DNA from: JBOHRN01 sp050732775
GTDB lineage: Bacteria; Gemmatimonadota; Gemmatimonadetes; Longimicrobiales; Longimicrobiaceae
Assembly: GCA_050732775.1 (NCBI GenBank)
Contig: JBOHRN010000010.1
Span: forward strand, 182,642-246,641
Reading direction: 5' to 3'
Length of the DNA stretch: 64,000 nucleotides
The stretch's first letter is position 1, and each line of letters begins with the position of its first letter. Position numbers and translations under genes: made by a program. The notes under the pieces were generated by a model. That model made no database searches and had not been told where the DNA came from. It worked only from the letters and a program-made list of their open reading frames with translations. Below are positions 7,372 through 16,562 of this stretch, one piece after another.

Positions 7372-8247
7372 TCAACCCTCGCCGCCGCTCCCTTCTTCGG
7401 CGCCGCCGCGCAGAGTGGCTATCACCTCCGGTTTGGGCCGCCGCTTGCGGCGGGGGCGCCGCTTGCGCTGCTTGCGCTCCTCGTCGGCCGGGGCGGCCTC
7501 GCCGGTCTCGGTCGAGTAGATGGTGGTCTCGGCCTCGTCGGCGCGGCGGCGCTCCTCGGCCGGCATCTCTTCGCGCCCCTCGATGACCGCGTCGGAGATG
7601 GCAGAGGCGATGAGGGTGACTGAACGGATGGCGTCGTCGTTGCCAGCCACCGGCACGGTGATGAGGTCGGGGTCGGCGTTGGTGTCGGCGATGGCGATCA
7701 CCGGGATACCCAGCTTGTTGGCTTCGCTCACGGCGATGCGCTCCTTGTGGGCGTCGACCACGAAGAGGGCTCCGGGGAGGCGCGACATCTCCTTGACCCC
7801 GGCCAGGTACTTTTCGAGTCGCTCGCGCTCGCGCTCGAAGACCAGACGCTCTTTCTTGGTGTAGAGATCAAACGCCCCCTCCTCGCGGCCCCGATCCAGT
7901 TCGCGCAACCGGCGGATCTGCTTCTTGACGGTGGTAAAGTTGGTGAGCATTCCGCCCAGCCACCTCTCGGTGACGTAGAAAGAGCCGGAGCGCTCGGCCT
8001 GTTGCTGGGTCACTCCCCGGAGCTGTTTCTTGGTGCAGACGTAGAGGATCCGTTCGCCGCGTATGACCACGCTCTTGGCCAGCTCCCTGGCCAGCTCGAG
8101 CTGGCGTACGGTCTTGCGCAGGTCGATGATGTGGATGCCGTTGCGCCGGGCGAAGATAAAGGGCTGCATCTTCGGGTTCCAGCGACGCGTTTGATGGCCG
8201 AAGTGGACTCCGGCTTCCAAAAACTCTTGAAGGTGCTGTGACGACAT
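7372..8247 (-). CDS. rpsB: 30S ribosomal protein S2
   Basis: About 291 residues from the ATG at 8247. The S2 hallmark LLEAGVHFGHQTRRWNPKM appears here as LEAGVHFGHQTRRWNPKM immediately after this start, so the ATG is preferred over an upstream in-frame TTG at 8298. Further signatures: FIFARRNGIHIIDLRKT, RWLGGMLTNF, PGALFVVDAHKE and PVIAIADTNADPD. The C-terminal about 60 residues are an extension with an acidic part followed by a very basic run (KQRKRRPRRKRRPK) absent from short S2 proteins. The untranslated leader contains GGAGGT about 30 bases upstream of the ATG, too far to act as a normal ribosome binding site. Confidence 0.95.
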   Translation of the reverse strand: MSSQHLQEFLEAGVHFGHQTRRWNPKMQPFIFARRNGIHIIDLRKTVRQLELARELAKSVVIRGERILYVCTKKQLRGVTQQQAERSGSFYVTERWLGGMLTNFTTVKKQIRRLRELDRGREEGAFDLYTKKERLVFERERERLEKYLAGVKEMSRLPGALFVVDAHKERIAVSEANKLGIPVIAIADTNADPDLITVPVAGNDDAIRSVTLIASAISDAVIEGREEMPAEERRRADEAETTIYSTETGEAAPADEERKQRKRRPRRKRRPKPEVIATLRGGAEEGSGGEG

Positions 8248-8353
8248 GTTATCGAAGTAAGGGGTTGCTTCTTCCACCTCCGTCCCCCGCCGCGCCAACC
8301 GTTGCTGGCGGCACCCAGCGCGTACGTCGGGAAGTGTGCGTGATATGGCCGCG

Positions 8354-8749
8354 CTAACGCTTTGAAAACTGGAAGCGCTTGCGGGCCTTCGGTCGGCCGG
8401 GCTTCTTCCGCTCCACCTCGCGCGGGTCGCGGGTCATTAACCCCTGCCCGCGCAGGACGGGCCGGTGATCCTGGTCGGCGCCGACCAGGGCGCGGGACAC
8501 TCCGAGCTGAATCGCCTCAGCCTGGCCCCGGAGCCCGCCGCCCCGCACGCTTACCTTGACGTCGTAGCGATCGTCGGTCTCGGTGGCCGACAGCGGCTCG
8601 CTGGCCGCGCGCCTGAGCACCAGCCGCGGAAAGTACTCCTCCAGGGTCCGGCCGTTGACCTCCCAACGGCCACTTCCCGGCCTAAGGTACACTCGTGCCA
8701 CCGAAGTCTTGCGGCGGCCAGTAGCACCAAACTGCTCCTTGTCTGCCAT
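8354..8749 (-). CDS. rpsI: 30S ribosomal protein S9
   Basis: 131 residues. It starts [21 protein letters not shown], contains [21 protein letters not shown], and ends [11 protein letters not shown]. The last residues of S9 (consensus QFSKR) reach the ribosomal P site and contact the tRNA anticodon loop; they are intact here. It follows rplM by 55 bp, the conserved L13-S9 pair, and precedes rpsB. Confidence 0.97.
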   Translation of the reverse strand: MADKEQFGATGRRKTSVARVYLRPGSGRWEVNGRTLEEYFPRLVLRRAASEPLSATETDDRYDVKVSVRGGGLRGQAEAIQLGVSRALVGADQDHRPVLRGQGLMTRDPREVERKKPGRPKARKRFQFSKR

Positions 8750-8804
8750 GCTTACAGGTCTGCTCGTTCTCGGTTTACACTCGGTTTACAATCGGGCGGC
8801 CCTC

Positions 8805-9233
8805 TTAGAGGGAGAGGAGTTCGGGGGCCTGCGCCTGATGGGGGTGTTCGGGGCCAGCGTAGACCCGCAACTTCCCGCGCATTTGGCGCCCGAGAGTGTT
8901 CTTGGGGAGCATCCCCTTGACCGCGAGTTCGATAACCCGTTCAGGATGCTTGTCCAACATCCGGCGGAAGGGGATATGCTTCTCCCCACCCATGTAGCCG
9001 GAGTGGCGAAAGTAAGTCTTCTGGTCGGCTTTACGGCCGGTCAGGCGAACCTTACCGGCGTTGACCACCACCACGTGGTCGCCGGTGTCGAGGTGGGGCG
9101 TGTAGACAGGCTTGTGCTTGCCTCGTAAAAGGCGCGCGATCTCGCTGGCCAGGCGCCCCAGAACCTTGCCCTGGGCGTCGACCAACCACCAGCGGCGCTC
9201 GATTTCCGCCTCTTTGACTGAATATGTCTTCAT
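8805..9233 (-). CDS. rplM: 50S ribosomal protein L13
   Basis: 142 residues with L13 signatures: [21 protein letters not shown], the [18 protein letters not shown] block, [11 protein letters not shown], and the C-terminal [15 protein letters not shown]13 binds 23S rRNA early in large-subunit assembly. It is first in the ribosomal/lipid block, and a consensus-like promoter lies 52-80 bp upstream. The 5' untranslated region can fold into alternative hairpins. No Shine-Dalgarno sequence is evident before the ATG at 9233. Confidence 0.97.
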   Translation of the reverse strand: MKTYSVKEAEIERRWWLVDAQGKVLGRLASEIARLLRGKHKPVYTPHLDTGDHVVVVNAGKVRLTGRKADQKTYFRHSGYMGGEKHIPFRRMLDKHPERVIELAVKGMLPKNTLGRQMRGKLRVYAGPEHPHQAQAPELLSL

Positions 9234-9241
9234 AGGATCAT

Positions 9242-9268
9242 CGGCCAGGTCCGGCGGTGCTGGCCGGA
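9242..9268 (-). promoter_or_regulatory. Mutually exclusive hairpins in the rplM 5' UTR
   Basis: CGGCCAG (9242-9248) can pair with CTGGCCG (9260-9266), while TCCGGC (9250-9255) can pair with GCCGGA (9263-9268). The two helices share 9263-9266, so only one can form at a time. They lie between the predicted transcription start (about 9277) and the rplM ATG. In other bacteria L13 represses its own mRNA through a leader, so a role here is plausible but unproven. Confidence 0.4.
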
Positions 9269-9284
9269 GGCAAAATAGAGCGGG

Positions 9285-9313
9285 AAGATAGAAAGAAACA
9301 GGGAAAGTGTCAA
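9285..9313 (-). promoter_or_regulatory. Promoter of the rplM-rpsI operon
   Basis: On the minus strand a perfect TTGACA (-35, 9313-9308) is separated by 17 bases from TATCTT (-10, 9290-9285). The same -10 hexamer and spacing recur upstream of the atp operon in this window. It lies 14 bp after the 3' end of the sigma-factor gene. Confidence 0.75.
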
Positions 9314-9327
9314 CCCCAACTAATCAC

Positions 9328-10197
9328 TCACAAAAAGGTCTCGAGGTCGTCTTTGCAGCGGTGCGCGCGGAGCATCTTCAGGGAGTCCTTGAGAATCTGG
9401 CGCACTCGCTCCCGGGTAACACCCATGTGAGCGCCGATCTCCTCCATCGTGAGCGGCTCGTCCCCGTTGAGCCCGAAGTACATCCGGACCACCCGGGCGT
9501 AACGCTCCGAGTAGCGCTCTGAGAGGTGGGTAAGGGCCTTGTCGATGGTACCGATGAGGGCGGCCTCGTAGACGTCCTCATCGGGCGGGCGCGCCGCCTC
9601 GTCCGGCAGCGAGTCCAGGAGGGGCGCCTCGTCTTCGTGCGAGACGATCGGGGCGTCCAAGGAGACGGGGTGCCGGGCCAGCCGCAGGAGCTCGGCTACC
9701 GCCCGTTCGGAGACTTTCAGCTCACCGGCCATCTCAGCCGGGCTGGGGTCACGCCCCAGCCGCTGGCACATAGCGGCGCGCAGGCGGCTGACGCGGTACA
9801 GCTCGCCCGCGCGGCTGGTGGGCAGGCGTACCACCCGGGACTGCTCGGCCAGGTACTGGAGGATGGCCTGGCGGACCCACCACACCGCGTAAGAGATGAA
9901 CTTGGCGCCGCGGGTCTCGTCGAAGCGGTGCGCCGCCCGGATCAAGCCCAGGTTTCCTTCGTTGATAAGGTCGGCGAGGGAGGCACCGCCGTACTGATAC
10001 TTCTTGGCGATGGTCACCACGAAGCGGAGGTTGGCCTGCACCAGGCAGTCCAGGGAGGCCTCGTCCCCCTCCCGGATAGCCACGGCGAGGCGCGCCTCTT
10101 CTTCCCGGGCGACCGGCTCGTACTCGCTTATCTCCAGGAGATACCGGTCGAGGGATTCCGGGCTAACGGACTTGCGGCGGAGGATCGATACCGTCAT
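9328..10197 (-). CDS. rpoD: Sigma-70 family factor, RpoD/SigA type (short)
   Basis: 289 residues. Region 1.2 (SLDRYLLEISEYEPVAREEE) starts at about 16, region 2 carries ANLRFVVTIAKKYQ, DLINEGNLGLIRAAHRFDETRG and FISYAVWWVRQAIL, region 3 follows, and region 4 ends with the helix-turn-helix TMEEIGAHMGVTRERVRQI. Region 1.1 is absent. The size and sequence flavour match the short primary sigma factors of the Bacteroidota/Gemmatimonadota type rather than an ECF factor. It could be the housekeeping sigma or a group 2 paralogue; nothing else in the window decides this. A promoter it may recognise (TTGACA-17-TATCTT) lies just downstream. Confidence 0.88.
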   Translation of the reverse strand: MTVSILRRKSVSPESLDRYLLEISEYEPVAREEEARLAVAIREGDEASLDCLVQANLRFVVTIAKKYQYGGASLADLINEGNLGLIRAAHRFDETRGAKFISYAVWWVRQAILQYLAEQSRVVRLPTSRAGELYRVSRLRAAMCQRLGRDPSPAEMAGELKVSERAVAELLRLARHPVSLDAPIVSHEDEAPLLDSLPDEAARPPDEDVYEAALIGTIDKALTHLSERYSERYARVVRMYFGLNGDEPLTMEEIGAHMGVTRERVRQILKDSLKMLRAHRCKDDLETFL

Positions 10198-10260
10198 CGG
10201 GGGTCACCGGTTGCCACCAAGAATGGAACCTACGGCGACTGGGCCAGGTGCGCCATACAG

Positions 10261-10986
10261 CTACCGCACCCGGTCTCCGATCCTCCCCCAGCGCACCCCG
10301 CTGAGCCACGCGAAGGGGTCGTTCAGCTCTTGCTGGAAGGAGTAGTAGACGAACAGCGGGCGACCCTTGACGTCCTCGACCCTCACGAAACCCCAGTAGC
10401 GGGAGTCGTCCGAGTTGTCACGGTTGTCGCCCAGCACGAACAGCTTCCCGTCCGGAACCACCAGCGGGCCCCAATTGTCCCGGCTGGGCCGGTACTCGCG
10501 CCACTCGCGCGGGTCGCTGGCCAGGTAGTGAAGCTGCCACATCATACGCGGGTCCGCGGGGTCGGTAATGGGGTCCGAGTGCCGCGCGTACGGCTCCTCG
10601 CGCGGCTCGCCGTCCAGCAACAGAACCTTGCCGCGCATACCCACGGTGTCTCCGGCCACGGCCACCACCCGCTTGACGTAGTTCTTCTCCGGCTCGTGCG
10701 GCGGAAAAAATACGATCACGTCGCCCCGCCCCGGCTCGGAGAAGCCGGGGAGGTGGATACCGGTGGTGGGGATTACAGCTCCGTACACCACCTTGTTGAC
10801 CAGCAGGAAGTCGCCCACCAGCAGGGTCTCCTCCATGGACGAGGTGGGGATCTTGAACGCCTCCACCAGGAAAGCGCGCACCAGCAACACGAAGAGGAGC
10901 GCCACCGACAGGACTTTGAGCCACTCCCACGCCCAGCGGCCGGCGGATACCGGCGGGGGCCCTGAGGGGGGTCGAGGTTCGCTCAC
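10261..10986 (-). CDS. lepB: Type I signal peptidase
   Basis: 241 residues. A cytoplasmic Pro-rich start is followed by one membrane segment (about 24-42), then the catalytic serine motif PTSSMEETL (Ser50) and the general base lysine in YVKRVVAVAGD (Lys105). The box D/E motif FVLGDNRDNSDDSRYWG is intact. It removes signal peptides from exported proteins on the outer face of the inner membrane. GTG start at 10986, nine bases after the aldehyde dehydrogenase stop. Confidence 0.95.
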   Translation of the reverse strand: MSEPRPPSGPPPVSAGRWAWEWLKVLSVALLFVLLVRAFLVEAFKIPTSSMEETLLVGDFLLVNKVVYGAVIPTTGIHLPGFSEPGRGDVIVFFPPHEPEKNYVKRVVAVAGDTVGMRGKVLLLDGEPREEPYARHSDPITDPADPRMMWQLHYLASDPREWREYRPSRDNWGPLVVPDGKLFVLGDNRDNSDDSRYWGFVRVEDVKGRPLFVYYSFQQELNDPFAWLSGVRWGRIGDRVR

Positions 10987-10995
10987 GTTGGTCGC

Positions 10996-12495
10996 CTACC
11001 CGGCGGGCTCCCCGTAGTTGTCGATCTGCGCCCGCTGCAACTTCCCGGAGTAGTCCAGATAGCACACCTTGGTCTCGGAGTAGAAGTCGTACACCTCCCA
11101 CCCGCCCTCGCGGTGGCCGTTGCCGGTCTGCTTGACCCCGCCGAAGGGGAGGTGGGCCTCGGCCCCGATGGTGGGGGCGTTGACGTAGGTGATGCCGTTA
11201 TCCAAGTCGTTCAGCGCCCGGAACGACACCCGCACGTCGCGGGTGTAGATGGAGCTGGAGAGCCCGTACTTGACCTCGTTGTTGATCTCGATCGCCTCGT
11301 CCAGGTCCGAGAAGCTGATCACCGAGAGGACCGGTCCGAAGATCTCCTCGCTAGCGAGTCGCGAGCCCGGCCTTACCCCGGTGAACAGCGTGGGCTCAAA
11401 GAAGAAGCCATGGCTCACCCCGTCCCCCTCCGGGCGGCCACCACCCAGGACCAGTTCGGCCTCCTCGCGGCCGATCTCTACGTACTTCTCCACCTTGTCC
11501 AGAGCCGCCTGGTTGATGAGGGGGCCTACCTGGGTCTCTTGCTGGAGCCCGTCTCCCAGCCGTAGCCCCCGCGCCCTATCCGCCAGCCGTTCCACGAAAC
11601 GGTCGTGGATCTGCTGGTGGAGCAAGAGCCGGGAAGTAGCCGTGCAGCGCTGCCCGGTGGTGCCGAATGCGCCCCAGAGAACCCCCTCCAGAGCCAGCTC
11701 CTGATCGGCGTCGGGCATCACGATCTGGGCGTTCTTGCCGCCCATCTCCAGGGAAAGCCGCTTGTGCATCTCACCGCAGGTCCGGGCTATGACGCGGCCG
11801 GTCTCGGTAGAGCCGGTGAAAGAAATAACCGGGATCTTGGCATGCTCCACCATGGCCGCGCCCACCTCCTCGCCGACGCCGTGGACCAGGTTAACCACTC
11901 CCGGGGGGACGCCCGCCTCTTCCAATACCTCTACCAGCATGGTGACGCTGTGGGGCACGTCCTCGGCCGGCTTGATGATGACACAGTTACCGCACACCAG
12001 AGCCGGGAACAGCTTCCAGGTGGGGATGGCGAGCGGGAAGTTGAACGGGGTGATGAGCCCGGCCACGCCTATCGGCCGGCGGTAGCTCATCGCCCACTTA
12101 TCCTTGAGTTCGGAAGGGACGGTGTAGCCGAAGAGGCGGCGCCCCTCGGTGGCCGCGTAGTAGGCGGTGTCGATGCCCTCCTGCACGTCGCCCCGGGTCT
12201 CCAGCAGCACCTTGCCCATCTCGCGGGTGGCGGCGCGGGCGATCTCCTCCTTGCGGTCGGTGAGCAGGTCGCCGACGGTCTTGAGGAGCGCGCCGCGCTC
12301 CGGCGCCGGGGTGGCCCGCCAGGCCGGGAAGGCCCGCCACGCCGCCTCCACCGCGCGGTCGAGGTCGGCCGGGCCCGAGCGCGGCCAGAGGCCGACCAGG
12401 TCGCCGCTGTCGGCCGGGTTCCGGTTCTCGAAGTGGTCGCCGGACTCCGGCCCGACCCACTCTCCCGCGATAAAGTTTTTGAACCGCTCGGGCAT
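10996..12495 (-). CDS. NAD(P)-dependent aldehyde dehydrogenase
   Basis: 499 residues of the aldehyde dehydrogenase superfamily. The oxyanion asparagine is in PFNFPLAIP (Asn152), the general base glutamate in LEMGGKN (Glu250) and the nucleophile in GQRCTATSR (Cys284). NAD-binding FTGSTETGR is at 227-235. The C-terminal block TIGAEAHLPFGGVKQTGNG resembles semialdehyde dehydrogenases of the alpha-ketoglutarate-semialdehyde/aminoadipate-semialdehyde type. The substrate cannot be set from sequence alone. It lies between lepB and the NtrX-like regulator on one strand with short spacers (9 and 34 bp) and may be co-transcribed. Confidence 0.9.
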   Translation of the reverse strand: MPERFKNFIAGEWVGPESGDHFENRNPADSGDLVGLWPRSGPADLDRAVEAAWRAFPAWRATPAPERGALLKTVGDLLTDRKEEIARAATREMGKVLLETRGDVQEGIDTAYYAATEGRRLFGYTVPSELKDKWAMSYRRPIGVAGLITPFNFPLAIPTWKLFPALVCGNCVIIKPAEDVPHSVTMLVEVLEEAGVPPGVVNLVHGVGEEVGAAMVEHAKIPVISFTGSTETGRVIARTCGEMHKRLSLEMGGKNAQIVMPDADQELALEGVLWGAFGTTGQRCTATSRLLLHQQIHDRFVERLADRARGLRLGDGLQQETQVGPLINQAALDKVEKYVEIGREEAELVLGGGRPEGDGVSHGFFFEPTLFTGVRPGSRLASEEIFGPVLSVISFSDLDEAIEINNEVKYGLSSSIYTRDVRVSFRALNDLDNGITYVNAPTIGAEAHLPFGGVKQTGNGHREGGWEVYDFYSETKVCYLDYSGKLQRAQIDNYGEPAG

Positions 12496-12529
12496 AATGT
12501 TTGCCGTTAGGGGCTACGGCTGCTTTCTC

Positions 12530-13883
<1,354 letters not shown>

Positions 13884-13891
<8 letters not shown>

Positions 13892-14546
13892 CCGGGACGC
13901 GCCGCGAAGGGATGAGCACCAGCTGCCCCTCACTGACCCGCGCCGACTCCACACCGATGGGCAGCTCCAGAGCAAAGGCGCCGGGCGGGAGACCGGGCTC
14001 GTCGGGCCGGCCAAAGCCCTCCAGCAAGACCGGGTGGTAGCGCCGGGGGATGGGGATACCGGCCAGCGTCAACGCCCGTACCCGGAAGGCGGCCCGGCCC
14101 GGCTCGAGCGGGCTCAACCCTCCCTCTACCCGCACGCTCGCGGTATCGGGTAGCAGAAAGCGGATCTGGTCTAGCCGGGCATTGGGGGGAAGCCGGTCGG
14201 TGGCCACCCGGCCCAAGAGAGCGATGGTGTCTCCCGCCAACCGGACCTCGGGGTCGGTCAAGTAAGGCGGCACCCACCCGGAGAAGCGCCGCTCCAGTAG
14301 CCCGTTCACCTCTCTTCCGGAAAGCTTGGCGGTATCACCCCGCTGGAAGAGGGCTCGCAGCTTATCCTCGCCCGACGCCGCCGAATCGGCCACGGCGGCC
14401 GGGTCGGCGGGCGCCTCGCCCGGCTCGGCCGCGCGCCAGGATAAGACCCGGCCCAGGTCGTCGCGCAGGGCCCACGCCGCCAAGGCGGCCACCACCACCA
14501 GGAGGATCACTACCCCCACGCACCCCAGTATAGATTTAGCTCTCAT
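13884..14546 (-). CDS. Membrane-anchored protein of unknown function
   Basis: 220 residues. One N-terminal membrane segment (about 9-27, VGVVILLVVVAALAAWAL) is followed by an acidic Ala/Pro linker and a soluble domain beginning at about 70. A short motif KLSGREVNGLLERR resembles the lead helix of lipid-binding-like extracytoplasmic proteins, but I do not recognise a family with confidence. The domain probably faces the periplasm. It overlaps csd by 4 bp upstream and the NtrX-like gene by 8 bp downstream, so translation of the three genes is coupled and they may serve one regulon or process. Confidence 0.75.
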
Positions 14547-15718
14547 TTAGTCCCGGCCTCCAAGCCGACTCCCGCGACGGCCGCGACCGCTGCCACGGCG
14601 CCGTTTACCTCGTCTTCGTTGCTGGCCCACCCTAGGGAAAAGCGCACGGCGCCGGTTTGCAGCGTTCCCAGCAGTCGGTGCTGCTCGGGCGCGCAGTGAA
14701 GCCCCGCCCGTACGCACACCCCGTGCTCGCGCTCCAGACGGAGGGCCGCCTCCTCGGCCCGGAGCCGGTCCAGGAGCACCGTCACGATACCGACCCCGTC
14801 GGGCGCTGGCGGCGACAGGACGCGCACGCCGGGGGTCCGAACCAACCCCTCCCGCAGCCGCTCCTTGAGAGCCAACTCCCGCGCGTGCAGGCGCTCTACG
14901 CCCTGCTCGAGCAGCCACCGCACCCCGGCCAGGAGTCCGGCCACACCGGGGCCGTTCTGGGTGCCGGCTTCCAGCCGGTCGGGGAGCGCGGCTGGCATGG
15001 TCTCCAGCGCCGAATCGCCACCCGAGCCGCCGAGCAGGAGAGGCGTTACCTCTACCCCTTCCCGCACCCACAGCCCGCCCGTGCCCTGCGGGCCCAAGAG
15101 CCCCTTGTGGCCGGTAAAAGCCAGCAGGTCTACGCCCAACTGGTCGACCCGCACCGGCAGGTGGCCCGCGCTCTGGGCCGCGTCCAGCAGGACCAGGGTG
15201 CCGCGCGCCCGCGCCCGTTCGGCCATCTCGGCCACCGGGAGCACGTGCCCGAGCAGGTTGGAGGCGTGCGGTAGCACCAACAGCCGGGCGGGCGCGCGGC
15301 CGCCCTCCAGAGCGGCCGCCAGCTCGTCCAAGTCGATGGCGCCGTCTGAGCTACCCGAGAGGACCACCTCTTTGACCCCACCAGCCCGCAGCCGCGCCAG
15401 GGGACGGCGCACCGAGTTATGGTCGTAGCTGGTCCGCACCACCCGGTCGCCCGGCGACAGCAGCCCGAACAGGGCGGTGTTCAGGGCAGAGGTGGCCCCC
15501 GGCTGGAAGCAGACGCGGCCCGGATCGCCCCCAATCCCGAAGAGTTCGGCTAGAGCCATCCGGCACCGGAGCGCGACCCGCCCCGCCTCCACGGCCCGGC
15601 GGTGGCCGGAGCGGCCGGGGGTGGCTCCTACCCCCTGCAGGTAGCCAGCCACGGCGTCGGCTACCTCGGGTGGGCGGATCGCCGAGGTGGCTGCGTAGTC
15701 GAGATAGATCTCCTTCAT
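14543..15718 (-). CDS. Class V aminotransferase, cysteine-desulfurase family
   Basis: 391 residues, PLP-dependent fold type I. It begins IYLDYAATSAIRPPEV; the PLP lysine is in FTGHKGLLGPQGTGGLWV. A candidate catalytic cysteine is in RAGLHCAPEQHRL near the C-terminus, the arrangement of SufS/CsdA-like desulfurases of the 390-residue subgroup. It would take sulfur from cysteine and pass it as persulfide. The ATG at 15718 overlaps the larE stop as ATGA, which suggests LarE or its product chain is the sulfur acceptor. It differs from the IscS-like enzyme at 33066-34217. Confidence 0.88.
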   Translation of the reverse strand: MKEIYLDYAATSAIRPPEVADAVAGYLQGVGATPGRSGHRRAVEAGRVALRCRMALAELFGIGGDPGRVCFQPGATSALNTALFGLLSPGDRVVRTSYDHNSVRRPLARLRAGGVKEVVLSGSSDGAIDLDELAAALEGGRAPARLLVLPHASNLLGHVLPVAEMAERARARGTLVLLDAAQSAGHLPVRVDQLGVDLLAFTGHKGLLGPQGTGGLWVREGVEVTPLLLGGSGGDSALETMPAALPDRLEAGTQNGPGVAGLLAGVRWLLEQGVERLHARELALKERLREGLVRTPGVRVLSPPAPDGVGIVTVLLDRLRAEEAALRLEREHGVCVRAGLHCAPEQHRLLGTLQTGAVRFSLGWASNEDEVNGAVAAVAAVAGVGLEAGTK

Positions 15719-16539
15719 GCTCCGATGTGAACTAGCTGGTGAGCCGCCAGCCCCTGGTTGAGGGAGCCGCGCCGATAGCCGCGGGCGTCGATCTCCACCC
15801 GTTCGAAACCGGCGGCCCGCACGGCACTCTCGATCTCGGGGCGCAGCCGGTGGGCACGCAGTTCGCGGGCGCCCAGCTCGACTCTCGCCGTGGCGCCGTG
15901 GTAGCGCACCCGCACCTCCCGTAAGCCGAGCGCTCGTAGCCCTTCCTCGGCTCGTTCGACCCGGCGCAGCCGCCCGGGAGTGACCGGGGTGCCGTAAGGA
16001 ATGCGCGACGCCAGGCAGGGAGAGGCGGGCTGGTCCCAGGTGGGAAGCCCCAGCTCGCGAGACCAGTCCCGGATACTCTGCTTGCCGAGCCCCGCCTCCA
16101 GGAAGGGGGAGCGGACGCCGTGCTCCCGGGCGGCTAGAGCACCCGGCCGGTGGTCTCCGGCGTCGTCCGCGTTGGTGCCGTCGACCACCGCGGCGTAGCC
16201 GTGTTTCCTAGCCAGAGCGGCCAGCTTGCCCCACAGCTCGCTCTTGCAGAAGTAGCAGCGGTTGGCCGGGTTGGCGGCGTAGCGGGGGTCGGCCAACTCG
16301 TCGGTATCGAACTCCAGCCACGGCACCCCGAAGCGCTCCGCCACCTCGCGCGCGCTGCGGTACGACCACGAGGGCACGCTGGCGCTCCGGCCGGTAACCG
16401 CAAGTGCTCTTCCCGGACCCAGGGTGTCCACCGCCAGCTTGGCCAGGAGCACCGAATCAACCCCGCCGCTGTAGCCGACCACCACCGACTCCAGAGAGTC
16501 GAGGATACTGGTGACTCGCGCCCGTTCTTCCTTGTTCAT
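15715..16539 (-). CDS. larE: LarE-type PP-loop sulfur transferase
   Basis: 274 residues. PP-loop VGYSGGVDSVLLAKLA at about 21-36, then DGTNADDAGDHRPG and a C-terminal domain rich in Arg. LarE inserts sulfur into pyridinium-type precursors of the nickel-pincer nucleotide used by lactate racemase-type enzymes. Three cysteines stand out: C95 and C98 (NRCYFCKSE) and C175 (SPCLASRIPYG). C175 aligns with the sacrificial cysteine of Lactobacillus LarE; having all three is the pattern of LarE forms that bind a 4Fe-4S cluster instead of sacrificing a cysteine. No larA, larB or larC is in the window. It overlaps the downstream desulfurase by 4 bp. Confidence 0.9.
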   Translation of the reverse strand: MNKEERARVTSILDSLESVVVGYSGGVDSVLLAKLAVDTLGPGRALAVTGRSASVPSWSYRSAREVAERFGVPWLEFDTDELADPRYAANPANRCYFCKSELWGKLAALARKHGYAAVVDGTNADDAGDHRPGALAAREHGVRSPFLEAGLGKQSIRDWSRELGLPTWDQPASPCLASRIPYGTPVTPGRLRRVERAEEGLRALGLREVRVRYHGATARVELGARELRAHRLRPEIESAVRAAGFERVEIDARGYRRGSLNQGLAAHQLVHIGA

Positions 16540-16562
16540 GCCGCAAGATAAGCCAGAGCGGG

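Noticed and set aside
9526..10965. 479-codon plus-strand ORF antisense to the sigma factor and lepB
   Set aside because: It is a GC-rich shadow of two well-recognised minus-strand genes, with low-complexity Arg/Val/Gly composition and no family motif.
11605..12510. 301-codon plus-strand ORF antisense to the aldehyde dehydrogenase
   Set aside because: Composition follows the third-position GC of the real gene and no domain is visible.
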